DNA of 64,000 nucleotides, taken from Cyprinodon diabolis (Eukaryota; Chordata; Actinopteri; Cyprinodontiformes; Cyprinodontidae). The notes beneath the pieces are model-generated. The model did not search any database. It saw nothing but the letters and a program-made list of their open reading frames with translations, and had not been told where the DNA came from. Every line of letters begins with the position of its first letter. Positions within the stretch are counted from its first letter, which is position 1. The stretch is taken from positions 6,180,052 to 6,244,051 of the forward strand of contig CM060080.1 of the NCBI GenBank assembly GCA_030533445.1, given 5' to 3'. The position numbers and the translations under genes are program-made. Shown piece after piece: positions 53,955 to 64,000 of this stretch.

Positions 53955-56900
53955 AGTATTACATGAAAAATTAAAATTTTTTGAATATTCCAATCGATTA
54001 TTGGGGGGGGGGAAATGGTAGGGGTGGCCAATGATTGGCTAAGGGTGGCCATGGCCCGCCATCTAGCTCCGCCCCTGGTTATCTTAGCAACTTGGAATCT
54101 GTTAATGTCAGATGTTATATTTAAGGGGAGCTGAAAAGTATAAATTACCGAGACCTAGCAAGCTTTACACATTACGCAATGAAAACCCTTGAATAAATAT
54201 ATCCATGGAAGGGGAAAGGAAGACTGACCATTGTTCTTCTCATGACTAAAAGCACGGATTGACTGTTTTTAAAGCCATATCAAAGCATATAATAAATGTA
54301 TTCATATCCCTTTGATCTGTGAAGTAAAACTAAATGTATATATGGTTAGTTTCATTTCATTCATTCTGATCTTTTATTTTTTTGCACCATTTCTCAATCT
54401 TAGTCAGATTGGATTGTGTTAGTGCCGATTCTCTGTTGGATTTAGGTCTGGGCTTTGACTAGGCCATTGTAATAGTTATCCTTCGATCTAAAACATTTTT
54501 ATTATATTTCTAAAGGTTTTTGGGGTTTTCCCCCCCAGCGTTTTTATTGTCATTACGCTGTAACAAAAACAGCAATGGAATTTAATCCATCCCTGGGGAG
54601 CAGTGGGCTGCCGTTGTGCGGAGCCCAGGGAGCAGTATGGGGTTAAGTGTTTTGCAGATTTCAGAGTAGAGGCAGTGGGATTCCAACCGGGTACTTGCAA
54701 CCTTCTCAGACCACAAGCGCACTGCTTAAAGGTTAACCTATCCCCCAGTCTGCAGGCTTTCAGAGCCAGGTTTTCCTCCAGGATGATCTTGGATTTAGCT
54801 CCTTCCATATCCCTGTAAACTCTGACCATCACTATCCCTGCTAGAGAAAAGCAACCCCACAGCATGATGCTGCTCCCATCATCGGCGTCGCCAGACCCCA
54901 TTTACTGGGGCACGTGCCCCAGTATAAATGAGCTGTGCCCCAGTATAAATCTTATGAATATTTGCAACAGTGATACATTTTTTAATGCATCAATTTAGAT
55001 CATTCCAACGGGAGGAGACGTATATTCCTACTCAAATGCGTAGCAAGTGTGTTGTTAACTCCAAATTGAGGATGTAATAGCGCCCCCACGTCAGCGCATG
55101 TCACTGCATGAACTGCAGGTAAATTAACGCGCTGCTCTCAACTGAGTTGGATGGGACACTGTGCGGCCGCGACGCATTTTTAGTTCTGGTAACGTTTCTT
55201 GTCAATTTTATTATTTTCCCAGTGAAACCACATGCTTTATAGGCTACTAACTGAAAATGACTGCATTGGTTTGTAGATGGATATCAGGAAATTCCTCACG
55301 CGAAGCAGAGACAGGGAAGCAGTAAAACAAGATGAGAGAGAGGGAGGTAATGTCCCGTGATGAATTAGTGATTTAAGCTAAGCAGTTACATTAGGAACGT
55401 TATAAGCAATATGATAGATATTTACATAATTATAAATTTACGTTTTTTAATGTTTGCTGTAGAGAATGAAGGTGCTGGAGTAGGAAAGGGAGGAGGAGGC
55501 AAGACTGACAGGAGAGAGACAGGACCATGAAGGTGATGAGGGAGCAACAACCAGCTTCCACAAACAAGAAGGGGACATTAGTGACTTAGAGGGAAAGCAT
55601 GATGGTCCTAGACAAATGAAGTTGTCCCACAATCCCCAGGACAAATTTGGAGTAAAAAAAACTTTCATTTAATTCAAAATGGTTTGAAAGCTTTTTATGG
55701 TTGAAAAAGAAAGCCTTTTCATCAAGGATATGCAGTGTGTTTTCAACTTGCTTGATAACATCATGTTCCCAACACTAACGCAGGTCATCCAGGTCTCCCT
55801 CACCATCACAAGCAACAGCTGGAGTTGTGAAAGGTCATTCAGTGTGTTGAGAAGGCTCCACACTTGGCCGAGGTGCACAATGGTACAAGACAGGCTCCAT
55901 CATCTGGCTATTTTATCATTTGAAAAGGAAGAACTTTCTAAGCTGAATCACAGTCTAGTGATTGACCGCTTTGAAAAAATGAAAAATAAGAGGTACACTT
56001 TAATGCTAAAAAAATAAAGGAAAAACTTAGTTCAGGTTGAGTTAAACTTTCCCCTGAACTAATACTCGTACTAATACTAGGAATTAATTATTACTTCAGA
56101 ATGTGTATAAGGAAACTTTTTATTTTTAAAGTTGGTAATGTCTTATTTTTTATAGCTGCAATGTTGAAAATTTTCATGTTTGTTAAAACAAATATGCTCT
56201 TACACTCATTAATATCTCAACTGGTAATTTTGGTAGGAATGTATCAGGGTGGGGCAGTGTGCTTGTCTGTATTTGTGTATGGAAGGAGGGGCATATGCGG
56301 TAGGGGGCCAGTGCCCCAGTAAAGCTTTGTGCCTAGCAACGCCCCTGGCTCCCATCATCAGGGATAGTATTTTCCAGGCAATCCAAGGCGTTAGTTTTGA
56401 GTTGAATCCTTCTCTCTTCCGACGTGCTATAGGAAAACAACAAAATAGCTTCTTAAATCTTTCTTCTTGTCACAGAGGTCAGTTTTGTGGAAGTAAACAT
56501 TTTAGAGAGACATCCTTTTTATTTCATGGGCTGCGACTATAAAGACGGGGTTTCATTCTATTCAGAATTTTAACTGTAAAGGAATATAAATACCTTGTAC
56601 TTTTTTTGTTTACACAGCAATGCAGCTTTGTGCTGGTCTTTCACATAACCTGCCATTAAGATTTGAACTTAACAAAGTGTTAATATTTTTTGCAAAACTG
56701 CGGAGAAAATATTCAGACTTGTCATTGTAAAAAAAAAGAAAATCAACACAGTTCTTTTAATCAGGAGTCTTTAAATGAAACTCGATACATATAGCTCTAG
56801 CTAATCCTTTGCTGCGGTTCAGATTTGCGTAACTTGTGCACACAGCTGTGGGGTTAATCTCTCGTACAGTCACAGTGACACAGCGTCTCAGGATTTAAAT

Positions 56901-59900
56901 GCAGACATCGGTCAAGTTTGCTGTAAACAGGAAATAAAAAAGCGGCGAGTGCCGAGGTGAAAGTTAACCCTTTAAAGCCCGATCCAAGAATAAAACAAAA
57001 CAGAAAATTACTTTTTTTTGGTTTGAAGTCCTTATTTGGCCTTTTAACAAAATATGTAAAAAGAAAAAACAGAAATACATTTTTGATATTAATAATTTAT
57101 TACTATGCGATAAGTCAAGATTATTTTTTGTGTAGTCTTCTGCCCTCTGTTATCAGGTATATCTGATTGTGTACAATAGGATTTTGAACAAAGTTTTTAC
57201 CATTAAATTATGCAAAAGGTGTCAGACGCAAAACATTTCAGAAACCGTATGTATCAAATATGATACATTTGGCATTACAGGGTTAAGATCTATCCACCAC
57301 CCCTGGTGTTCAATGTGTTTAAGGTGCAGAGATGATGAGAAAGGATGTACTGAACTGCAAGATATGGTTAAGAACGAGTTCTGACGCATTATAATTTAGG
57401 AAGTAGCTGTTCAGATAAAATAATGCACATTTTTAAGCCTCTATTTGAAAATTAAAACGGCTAATGTGCTGAGAAGAAAATAAAATGAGACATTAAAAAT
57501 GCAAACGTTATCTTTTACTAAATGGTTTCCTACAACGTTTCTTCCTTGCAGAGGAGAATATACAGGAGCACCACACATGTTCCTCAGGAACTCGGCAAGA
57601 TCATGGATCCTGAAACCTTTGAGAAGTCGCGCCTGTATCAGCTGGATAAAAGCAACTTCAGCTTCTGGTCGGGGCTGTATTCAGAGATGGAAGGAACGGT
57701 AAGATCACCGCCGGACAGGTTTCTGAAATGGTTTCATAATTCCCCGCATTAATGAGGCACGTTGGAACCTTTCAGCTGATCCTGCTGCTGGGGGGGATCC
57801 CGTTTCTGTGGCACGTCGCCGGTTCTGTGACGGCCCGCTTCGGATTGGGCCCGGATTACGAGATCACCCAGTCCTTGGTGTTTCTGACTCTGGCCACCCT
57901 GTTCAGTGCCGTTACTGGACTTCCCTGGAGTTTGTACAACACGTTTGTGATTGAGGAGAAGCACGGCTTTAATCAGCAGGTAGAGTAACAGAGTAAAAAT
58001 CTTATTTTCTGCTAAAATGTCTGATCTTTAGTAGTAGTTATCACCAGGTTCTTTGTGTTGCTCCCACCTTCCTCGCAGACGTTACGATTCTTCCTGAAGG
58101 ATGCTGTGAAGAAGTTTGTGGTGACTCAGTGCATCTTGCTGCCTGTGACCTCGCTGCTTCTCTACATCATAAAGATCGGGGGAGATTACTTCTTCATCTA
58201 CGCTTGGCTTTTTACCCTAATTGTTTCTCTGGTTAGTGACACACTCATCTTCTTCCTTTGGTTTTTGTGTCTATTTGACGCAGAGATGGGGCATCTGGAG
58301 TCAGCAAGTCATCTCTATGGGATGTATTTGTTCTGCCCAGGCACTGAACCAGTTGAGTCCAATCTGCACGGGTTGATTCACTCTTCTGATTGGACTCACA
58401 AATACATGACATAATGACGACTTCTCGACTCCAGATCTCTGATTTGACCATAACTGGGAAAATAATCTGACTTGCCAAGGATATAAGAGTTTCCCATTTC
58501 ATTCTAGATAAAGATCCTAAAAGTAGAGGTGCAACGATTGCAGCTTTCTGGCCGACCCACCAATTCTGATTTTGGCTGAAATTTGTTTTAGGTTCCAATT
58601 TTATTTAGTGGATTAAGACTGACCAATACTTCTGGAAAAATACAGATTTTTTTTTTTACCAACATGAGGAGATGCTCACAGATATAAAATAAAAATTTAG
58701 AGCAATGGTCTGCGACCTGGGATCTGGAGCTGCAAATGGCTCTTAGAAAATGTCTCTTCATCAATGTGGCCAAAAATGATAAAAAAGCCAGCTGGTTTTA
58801 TTGAACAATAAATATTCTAACAACTGCATTTTTTAGCATTTTCTCCACTGACTGGTTGCTTTGTAGCCTCGTGAGACCATCCTGATCTCGCAAGCTTTCA
58901 AGGTTTCACTCGCAGATCAGTCTGGCTACTTTCAGTTGAAGAAAATTTGGAGCCGTTCACCAAACAAACGTCCAATCAGCGTTGGCTTTGAGGCGGGTTG
59001 AGGTGTGACGCAACGAGAAGCGCGACAGTTCAGTCTAAAGATTCAGTCTAAATTATAACAGAATTTTTTTTTATCTCCTTTTAAAAGGGACATTTAAGAT
59101 AACTTTCCAAAAATATCAGCAACCTGTTGGAGATATTTGTTATATATAATTTGTTTTTTTCTAATTTTAAAAAAAAAAGGTAATTTGTGGCTCCAAAGGA
59201 ACAGGCTTGAAGTCAAAACCTGTTGTGCTGTTCCTTTTTCAGTTCAAAAATCAATGGACTAATTATAACAGAAATAAGCTTTTTATATGTATATATGTTT
59301 ATATATAAGTGGGAAAATTGTGTTTTTTTTTAGATAATTTTTCAAAAATGTCAGCAACCTTTTAAAACCTTTTAAAAAAGTTTTTTTCCTTCATTTTAAA
59401 ACCTATAATTTGAAATAGCACAATGGTTATTTAAAAAGGACAAATCGCCTGTGGTAAATGTTTATAAAATATAAGTTTTTTTCTTTTTAAAACAAAGGTA
59501 ATGTATTGTTTGTGGCTCTAACCAAGTTTTTTAGCTGAACAGAAGTTAGAAATGGCTCTTTGGATTGTAAAGATTGCAGAGCTCTGGTTGAGATCAGCTG
59601 ATTTTCCAGCCTTTTGTCGAGATAGAGAGGTCGATGTAATTATTCACCATTATGGAGAGGAGGGCCAACTAATCACCGCATCCCTACTGATAAGTGTGGC
59701 CTGTATATGTATGAAGCCTTCCTCAGTCTATACTTCTGAATGCAGGTAACCAGGTTGTACCACGCTTACAAAACAACAGTTTTGTTTCTATCCGCTGTTT
59801 CTTATCGCATCAGAAAAGCTTGATGGAAACATTAACATTTGAGAAAATCTCCCTCAGATTCACAGAAAGGTTTTAACGCTCACTTGACGTGGTTTTTGGA

Positions 59901-60567
59901 TTTTGCGAATTAGGTTTAATGCAGAAAACGGGAGATGGAAATACTATTTTCGGATTAACTCATATATAGTGAACTTTTACCATATATGACTGATCCGCTG
60001 TTTCCGCTGTCGGCGTCTTCCTAGATGTTTCTTTTATGCACAGAAACATGGCTGGAGGCAACATCACCATTATTAGCTGACATGTCAATGCTAAAACTTG
60101 CCCAACAGCAACACATTCATCAAAACTTTCCTCAATCTCTGATTTGAAGTGTTAGTCTCTACTTCCTGTTTGTCACGGCCATGTGTAACAACACAACATG
60201 GATGACTGTATGCAACCACATGACGCTTTGTGTTGCTCGGTCAATTCGGTTTAAACCAATTGGAAACAACACAAATTTGCATTTCCTTTTTTTAAATGTA
60301 TTTATTTTTTGAGAGCTTTTAAAAGTTCACTTAAAATTTGCATTTTAGCTGAATGGAAACATGGCTGATCTCCAGACTGGGAGATAACCTGGAGGTGCTC
60401 CCCCGTGATTAATCGATTATTGAAATAATTGTCTTCTAATTTAGTAATCCATTAAGTGTTAACTGGAGTATAGAGATTGTGAAACATGCCTTTAGCTGAC
60501 AGAATGACCCACTTAGAGCAGTAATTATAAAAAGAAATATATGATCATTTTGCATTTAAGATAAAAA

Positions 60568-60604
<37 letters not shown>

Positions 60605-63084
60605 TATTTTTTTTTCCATCAGTATGCTCTATCCAGCCTCCTCAAGTGTAAAAATTTTAGTTTAAGCTTCTTCTTCTTCTTTAAGGAACCTTTGGCAATC
60701 CGGTTATTAATCAATAATTCGAAAAAATAAGCGGCAAATGAATCGATTTGCAAAATAACTATTAGTTGCAGCCCTAATTTGAAGCCAACTTGAAGGTGAA
60801 AAATAAGAGCGGCGCTCTGTGCAGGGTTCTAGCCTGGGTGCCATTCCGAACTTAGTCCCGCTCACAAGGTTTGAGGTCGGGAAGTTCGGTCTGGCATTGC
60901 TCCATAGTAGCGCGAGTATGATCGCCCACCCTCTGGCGATCCAATCAAATTGTCAGGGCGGGCTTTATACGATGATGGACAGATGATCAACAGTAACGTA
61001 ATCAACCATGTGACCAAAGCGCTGGAGAGTTGAGGTGTAGATTCTGCTATTAGGTCTGTTCTAGAAGATATCGACAGCAAATTAATTTTAAAAGGGGAAC
61101 AGAGAAACGCGATCAAGCCTCATCTTCTTATTCTAGGCGTGCAACTGCATGCTTTGATTTTTGTTGACAACAACTATGCATCGCTTAACATACGTCACGC
61201 ACTCCGTTGCTCTTATTGGTTGTAGGTCTATCCAATTGAGTGCAGAGGCATTTTTTTTTCCTGGTTCGTTCAAAACACGCCCCATAATCACAGCTCTATG
61301 GAGCAGTATCAGACTCATATTCTGACTAGAATTGAGTATTACTACGTCAGGCTAGCAGGGTTCCCGCGGGTCCTTAAAAAGTCTTAAAAGGCATTGAATT
61401 CTTCAAAATAAAACTAAGGCCTTAATTGGTATTAAAATGTCTTAAATCAGTCTTTCGTATAAAACTTCATAAAAAGGATTATTTTTATTGTGATTTATTT
61501 TTGTAATCTAAATAAAACATTAAAATTGACCTTTTTTTTTAAATTTATTTTAAAAAAATAGCGGCTCGCCATTATTGGTTCCTTCCCGATAGCGGAACCA
61601 ATAAAAGCGTTGTTGCGGCCGGGACATTTGGGAGATGCACCATTAACTTTTTGTGTGGTAAATATTAGCAAGTATAAATGTAACCAAAATTGTCTCCAGC
61701 CAAGAGTTTTCTCCATGGCTAAAACGAGGGAACATTCATGAGGCTCAGTGGATTTTGTGCAAGAAGTCATTCAAGCTCGGAACGATGGGAATTAAGTTAC
61801 CGAGAAACAGCCGGTATTTCTCAGTTTAGTTCCACCCTTGTCTCTGCAACGCCTCCACTTATCACCAAATCAAACATACTAAGAAAACGATACAAAGAAA
61901 AATAGCTGCAAAAAAGACTTAGCACTGGTTATGTTGTGGCTTTAAAACTGATTTGTTTTATTCCCTGCTAAAGCAAAGTTTGTGAATTCAGTTAAATAAT
62001 TGTTAAATATATCTGTCATTTGTGTGTTTTTAGCTTTCTTCCTGTATGGGAAGCTTTTCAAATTTGAAACATTAGTGCAGTGGTTTATGTTAAAATAAAC
62101 CTTTGGGTTAAGTTGTTGCAAGCAGGTTTTTCTTGTGTTTCTTGTGAATTTGGTCTTACATTTTTATTTCAAGTCGCATTAAAAAGTCTTGAATTTAACT
62201 TGCCTTATGCTGTAGGAACCCTGTCTGTGGCAGCAGGTAAGATGAATAAACAGTTTATGGTCGAGCGTCACCACCGACCCAAAGACATAATAACCGTTTG
62301 ATCTCCCCTCAACCGCACGCTCTGCGGTTTTAATGTCTGCGCCTACATAGGCTTCCCCACCGCCACCAATGGTCGAACAAACTCTAGATCAGTTCGTCAA
62401 CCCAAATCTTTAAAAAGAACACCACCGCTCAAACCACATAAAAGGGATCAGGTTTATAGTCACACGCCAGAAACTAGAAAAGGCTTCTTTAGGTCTAAAG
62501 ATGAGTTCTGAAAGCAGGTTGTTAAAACAGCATTTATTTAGGTACCTCTAAGTAAAGGGGGGTAAGTACACATGCATGCCACCTTCTTAAGGTTATTGTT
62601 TGTAAAACAGTGAGGATATTTAAACATTTTAATGTTTTTGTTCAGTAACTCGTCTCTCTGCTGTGCCCTGATGTTTGAAGGTCCTTGTGACCATCTATGC
62701 CGACTACATCGCTCCACTGTTTGACAAGTTTACCCCGCTGCCGGACGGAGAGTTAAAGACGGCGATAGAAGACATGGCCAAAAGCATAAGCTTCCCCCTC
62801 ACTAAACTTTACGTGGTTGAAGGTAAGAACCTGGTTGTGTCTTTTTAAATTGTGCAAGCTGTGATCTGGGGTTGGTGGGAGGAAAAACTTTTTATTCTTT
62901 CCATCAAGGTTCCAAGCGTTCTTCTCACAGCAATGCTTACTTCTACGGCTTCTTCAAGAACAAGCGGATTGTTCTGTTTGACACGTTGCTGGAAGATTAT
63001 TCTCCTCTCAACAAGGCTGGAGAGCCGCAGGCTGAGCAGCCGGAGAGCGACGAGACACCCGGTGAACCAAAAGCCAAGCCTAAG
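53346..63084 (+). CDS. zmpste24: CAAX prenyl protease 1 homolog (STE24), 5' six exons, gene continues past window
   Basis: Exons: 53346-53453, 57552-57698, 57776-57979, 58079-58231, 62681-62822 and 62909-63084, encoding residues 1-310 of about 475. Family knowledge: a seven-membrane-span zinc metalloprotease of the ER and inner nuclear membrane that cleaves farnesylated prelamin A and other CAAX proteins. Seen here: a first membrane segment ([18 protein letters not shown]), [60 protein letters not shown], two further membrane spans in exon 4, [16 protein letters not shown] and [16 protein letters not shown]. All are near-identical to vertebrate ZMPSTE24. The zinc-binding HExxH motif belongs to the next exons and is outside the window. 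Phases agree across all introns. Intron 4 (4.4 kb) holds nested transposons. Confidence 0.95.
53454..54379. other. zmpste24 intron 1, first part
   Basis: No exon. A (TA)n microsatellite lies at 53922-53947 and a short G-run at 54003-54011. Confidence 0.5.
54525..54740 (+). repeat. SINE-like insertion in the Tc1 remnant
   Basis: Sequence from TTTTTATTGTCATTACGCTG to TTAACCTATCCCCCAG, with GGGGAGCAGTGGGCTGCCGT and CCAGGGAGCAGTATGGGG, interrupts the Tc1 reading exactly between its catalytic parts. The type is common in fish. Boundaries are approximate. Confidence 0.5.
54880..56347 (+). mobile_element. Internally deleted hAT transposon nested in Tc1 remnant
   Basis: 1468 bp between two copies of GCTCCCAT (54872-54879 and 56348-56355), an 8-bp hAT duplication. 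Ends CATCGGCGTCGCCAG and CTAGCAACGCCCCTG are imperfect inverted repeats, with TTACTGGGGCAC just inside both. Plus-strand ORF 55697-56017 encodes the hAT C-terminal dimerisation region ([32 protein letters not shown]). A possible N-terminus [16 protein letters not shown] lies at 55279. The middle of the transposase is missing. Confidence 0.8.
56541..56963. other. zmpste24 intron 1, unassigned part
   Basis: No exon or delimited repeat. Confidence 0.4.
56968..57282. mobile_element. piggyBac-like MITE, copy 2
   Basis: 315 bp between TTAA at 56964-56967 and 57283-57286. Ends CCCTTTAAAGCCCGATCCAA and TTTGGCATTACAGGG. It is the inverse of the copy at 38800-39029 with about 85 extra internal bases. 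No transposase. Confidence 0.8.
57552..57698 (+). CDS. zmpste24: zmpste24 coding exon 2
   Basis: Acceptor TTCCTTGCAG, donor GTAAGA, 49 codons. Includes [20 protein letters not shown]. Confidence 0.95.
57776..57979 (+). CDS. zmpste24: zmpste24 coding exon 3
   Basis: Acceptor CCTTTCAG, donor GTAGAG, 68 codons, including two membrane segments and [14 protein letters not shown]. Confidence 0.95.
58079..58231 (+). CDS. zmpste24: zmpste24 coding exon 4
   Basis: Acceptor TTCCTCGCAG, donor GTTAGT, 51 codons. Encodes [20 protein letters not shown] and [15 protein letters not shown]. Confidence 0.95.
58864..59041 (+). mobile_element. RecQ-fragment MITE, copy 4, truncated and inverted
   Basis: It begins TAGCCTCGTGAGACCATCCT, the inverse of the right end of copies 1-3, and follows them to AGTTCAGTCTAAAG, then stops. 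The helicase-fragment part is lost. In zmpste24 intron 4. Confidence 0.85.
59042..60404. other. zmpste24 intron 4, unassigned part
   Basis: AT-rich with T-runs and no supported exon. Two similar AAATGTCAGCAACCTTTTAAA / AAATATCAGCAACCTGTTGG stretches (59108 and 59344) suggest a local ~240-base duplication. Confidence 0.45.
60405..60776. mobile_element. Truncated hAT-type MITE
   Basis: It ends AACTATTAGTTGCAGCCCTA, a common hAT terminus, and starts with GATTAATCGATTATTGAAAT, the expected subterminal sequence without its own terminus. Confidence 0.55.
60822..62223 (+). mobile_element. hAT-like non-autonomous element, copy C, interrupted at its left end
   Basis: Left end CAGGGTTC at 60822-60829, continuing at 61364 as CCGCGGGTCCTTAAAAAGTC, right end TGCTGTAGGAACCCTG at 62223. 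Flanked by TCTGTG on both sides (60816-60821 and 62224-62229), a perfect 6-bp duplication. The insertion 60830-61354 splits it after the first eight bases. The BED-like part seen in copies A and B is shortened by a deletion near 61797. Confidence 0.8.
60830..61354. mobile_element. RecQ-MITE-related 525-bp element nested in copy C
   Basis: Ends TAGCCTGGGTGCC and TACGTCAGGCTA with a perfect 9-bp duplication GCAGGGTTC (60821-60829 and 61355-61363). Termini, duplication length and size match the RecQ-fragment MITEs, and a subterminal hairpin CCGAACTT...AAGTTCGG is present, but the interior is unrelated. The 84-aa minus frame at 61116-60862 has no recognisable domain. Confidence 0.8.
62230..62680. 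other. End of zmpste24 intron 4
   Basis: No exon or repeat boundary supported before exon 5. Confidence 0.5.
62681..62822 (+). CDS. zmpste24: zmpste24 coding exon 5
   Basis: Acceptor ATGTTTGAAG (weak pyrimidine tract), donor GTAAGA, ends in phase 1. Encodes [20 protein letters not shown]. Confidence 0.93.
62909..63084 (+). CDS. zmpste24: zmpste24 coding exon 6
   Basis: Acceptor TTCCATCAAG. Encodes [20 protein letters not shown], then [10 protein letters not shown] and a variable Glu/Pro-rich loop. The proposed donor AAG|GTTGGA is weak, so the 3' boundary is less certain than the others. Confidence 0.8.
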
Positions 63085-63718
63085 GTTGGACACGCGTTTT
63101 GTGTTCATGAAGAAAGTATAAAATGAATGTCCATTTTTTCCCCAGACTTCAGCCTGTTAACAGCTCTTCATTATAATTAGGTTCTAAGATTGAAAAAAGA
63201 TTCAAAATAAGTTCAGATGTCTAAACTTCAGATGTTTTATTGCTTCAAAATGAATTTAAAAGCTGCAGCTATTAATAGGCTGAGAAAAAACTTAAAAACT
63301 CTCTGGTTGTCATGTGAAAAACATTGTGTTTGTACTGTTAAGTGAGTTATGGGGATGTTTGCGTGATTTAAAGGACTAGTTTATGATTTTAATAAGTTAA
63401 TAAAATAGTATCTTTAAGTTTTCCGATGGTTAAAAAGAAGGCAATGGTCAGGGGTCACTTTTTTCTCAAAAAATAAGTATTTTTTCCTCTGTTTATATGT
63501 CAAAAATCACAAGTAATGTTACACAAGTTTCAATGTAACCCATAAAATAAATTTTTAAATTACAATTCAAACCAAACATTAGCAATAGATGCAAGTGGGG
63601 GGAGCGGCAGTGTGTTTGTTTAATTTAATCTCAAAGCATGGCTGCGATTTTTATGCAGCGGCCGACGCTGATATAGGAGCAAACTCAAATTTCTGCATAT
63701 TTCTAACAACTATACCTC
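63085..63718. other. Start of zmpste24 intron 6
   Basis: AT-rich intron. No exon with the HExxH zinc-binding motif is present here. Confidence 0.6.
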
Positions 63719-64000
63719 CACTCACCGGCCACTTTATTAGGTACCCCATGCTAGTAACGGGTTGGACCCCCTTTTGCCTTCAGAACTGCCTCAATTCTTC
63801 GTGGCATAGATTCAACAAGGTGCTGGAAGCATTCCTCAGGGAGTTTGGTCCATTTTGACATGATGGCATCACACAGTTGCCGCAGATTTGTCGGCTGCAC
63901 ATCCATGATGCGAATCTCCCGTTCCACCACATCCCAAAGATGCTCTATTGGATTGAGATCTGGTGACTGTGGAGGCCATTTGAGTACAGTGAACTCATTG
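63719..64000 (-). mobile_element. Tc1-like element, cut by the window end
   Basis: CACTCACCGGCCACTTTATT onwards matches 13681-13962 with only a few differences in 282 bases, same orientation. Only the terminal repeat and the 3' end of the transposase are in the window. Confidence 0.85.

Larger units (their letters stand above)
54380..56540 (-). pseudogene. Decayed Tc1-like element carrying later insertions
   Basis: Minus-strand pieces: [20 protein letters not shown] and [20 protein letters not shown] at about 54870-54740, then SPDLNP near 54450 (third catalytic region). The typical fish Tc1 words TTGGATTTAGGTCTGGGCTT and GACTAGGCCATTGTAA are present. A SINE-like block splits it at about 54525-54740 and a hAT element at 54880-56347. 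The extent of Tc1 sequence beyond 56347 is uncertain. Confidence 0.6.

Noticed and set aside
58232..58414. Continuation of the zmpste24 exon 4 frame into the intron
   Set aside because: Loses family similarity exactly at the GTTAGT donor; the next conserved residues are at 62681.
60862..61116. 84-aa minus frame in the 525-bp nested element
   Set aside because: No similarity to RecQ or any domain I recognise; probably chance.

Overview
This window reads as teleost fish nuclear DNA. It has long AT-rich introns, spliced vertebrate genes with GT-AG junctions, and a very high density of typical fish repeats: Tc1/mariner elements, hAT elements, piggyBac-like and TA-type MITEs, L2-type LINE fragments, and abundant microsatellites. 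No bacterial-style gene organisation is present. The repeat set suggests a percomorph, perhaps cyprinodontiform, but that is a weak inference.

Three host genes can be assembled exon by exon. (1) znf593 lies on the minus strand (coding exons between 9839 and 6557) and encodes a complete 129-aa ribosome-biogenesis zinc-finger protein. (2) rlf lies on the plus strand (18141 to 49351) as eight coding exons giving 1877 aa. The last exon is 4.6 kb and holds about 14 C2H2 fingers. (3) zmpste24 lies on the plus strand from 53346. Its first six coding exons (310 aa) are in the window and the catalytic exons lie beyond position 64000. The rlf-zmpste24 neighbourhood matches human chromosome 1p34, which supports both names. 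A small membrane-protein-like ORF at 2476-2679 (minus) is a fourth, unproven candidate.

Layout: 1-1965 is a TCAC/TCAT-based tandem array containing a 209-bp higher-order duplication and a probable 210-bp solo LTR. 2-18 kb holds znf593 and assorted repeats, including a THAP-domain remnant, a truncated Tc1 and a hAT MITE. 18-49 kb is rlf, whose introns are packed with transposons. 49-53 kb is the rlf 3' region with a structurally perfect 1248-bp Tc1 element carrying an uninterrupted transposase. 53-64 kb is zmpste24, with a stack of nested elements in intron 4.

The most unusual signal is a family of 544-545-bp elements: three complete copies at 27151, 39519 and 41181, and one truncated copy at 58864. 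Each complete copy is bounded by TAACCT/AGGCTA termini and a 9-bp target duplication. Each carries the N-terminal piece of a RecQ-type helicase, including its Q-motif region and Walker A. A 525-bp element with the same termini and a perfect 9-bp duplication but a different interior (60830-61354) has landed exactly in the end of a hAT-like element. Together these look like non-autonomous members of a transposon superfamily whose autonomous partner may encode a RecQ helicase.
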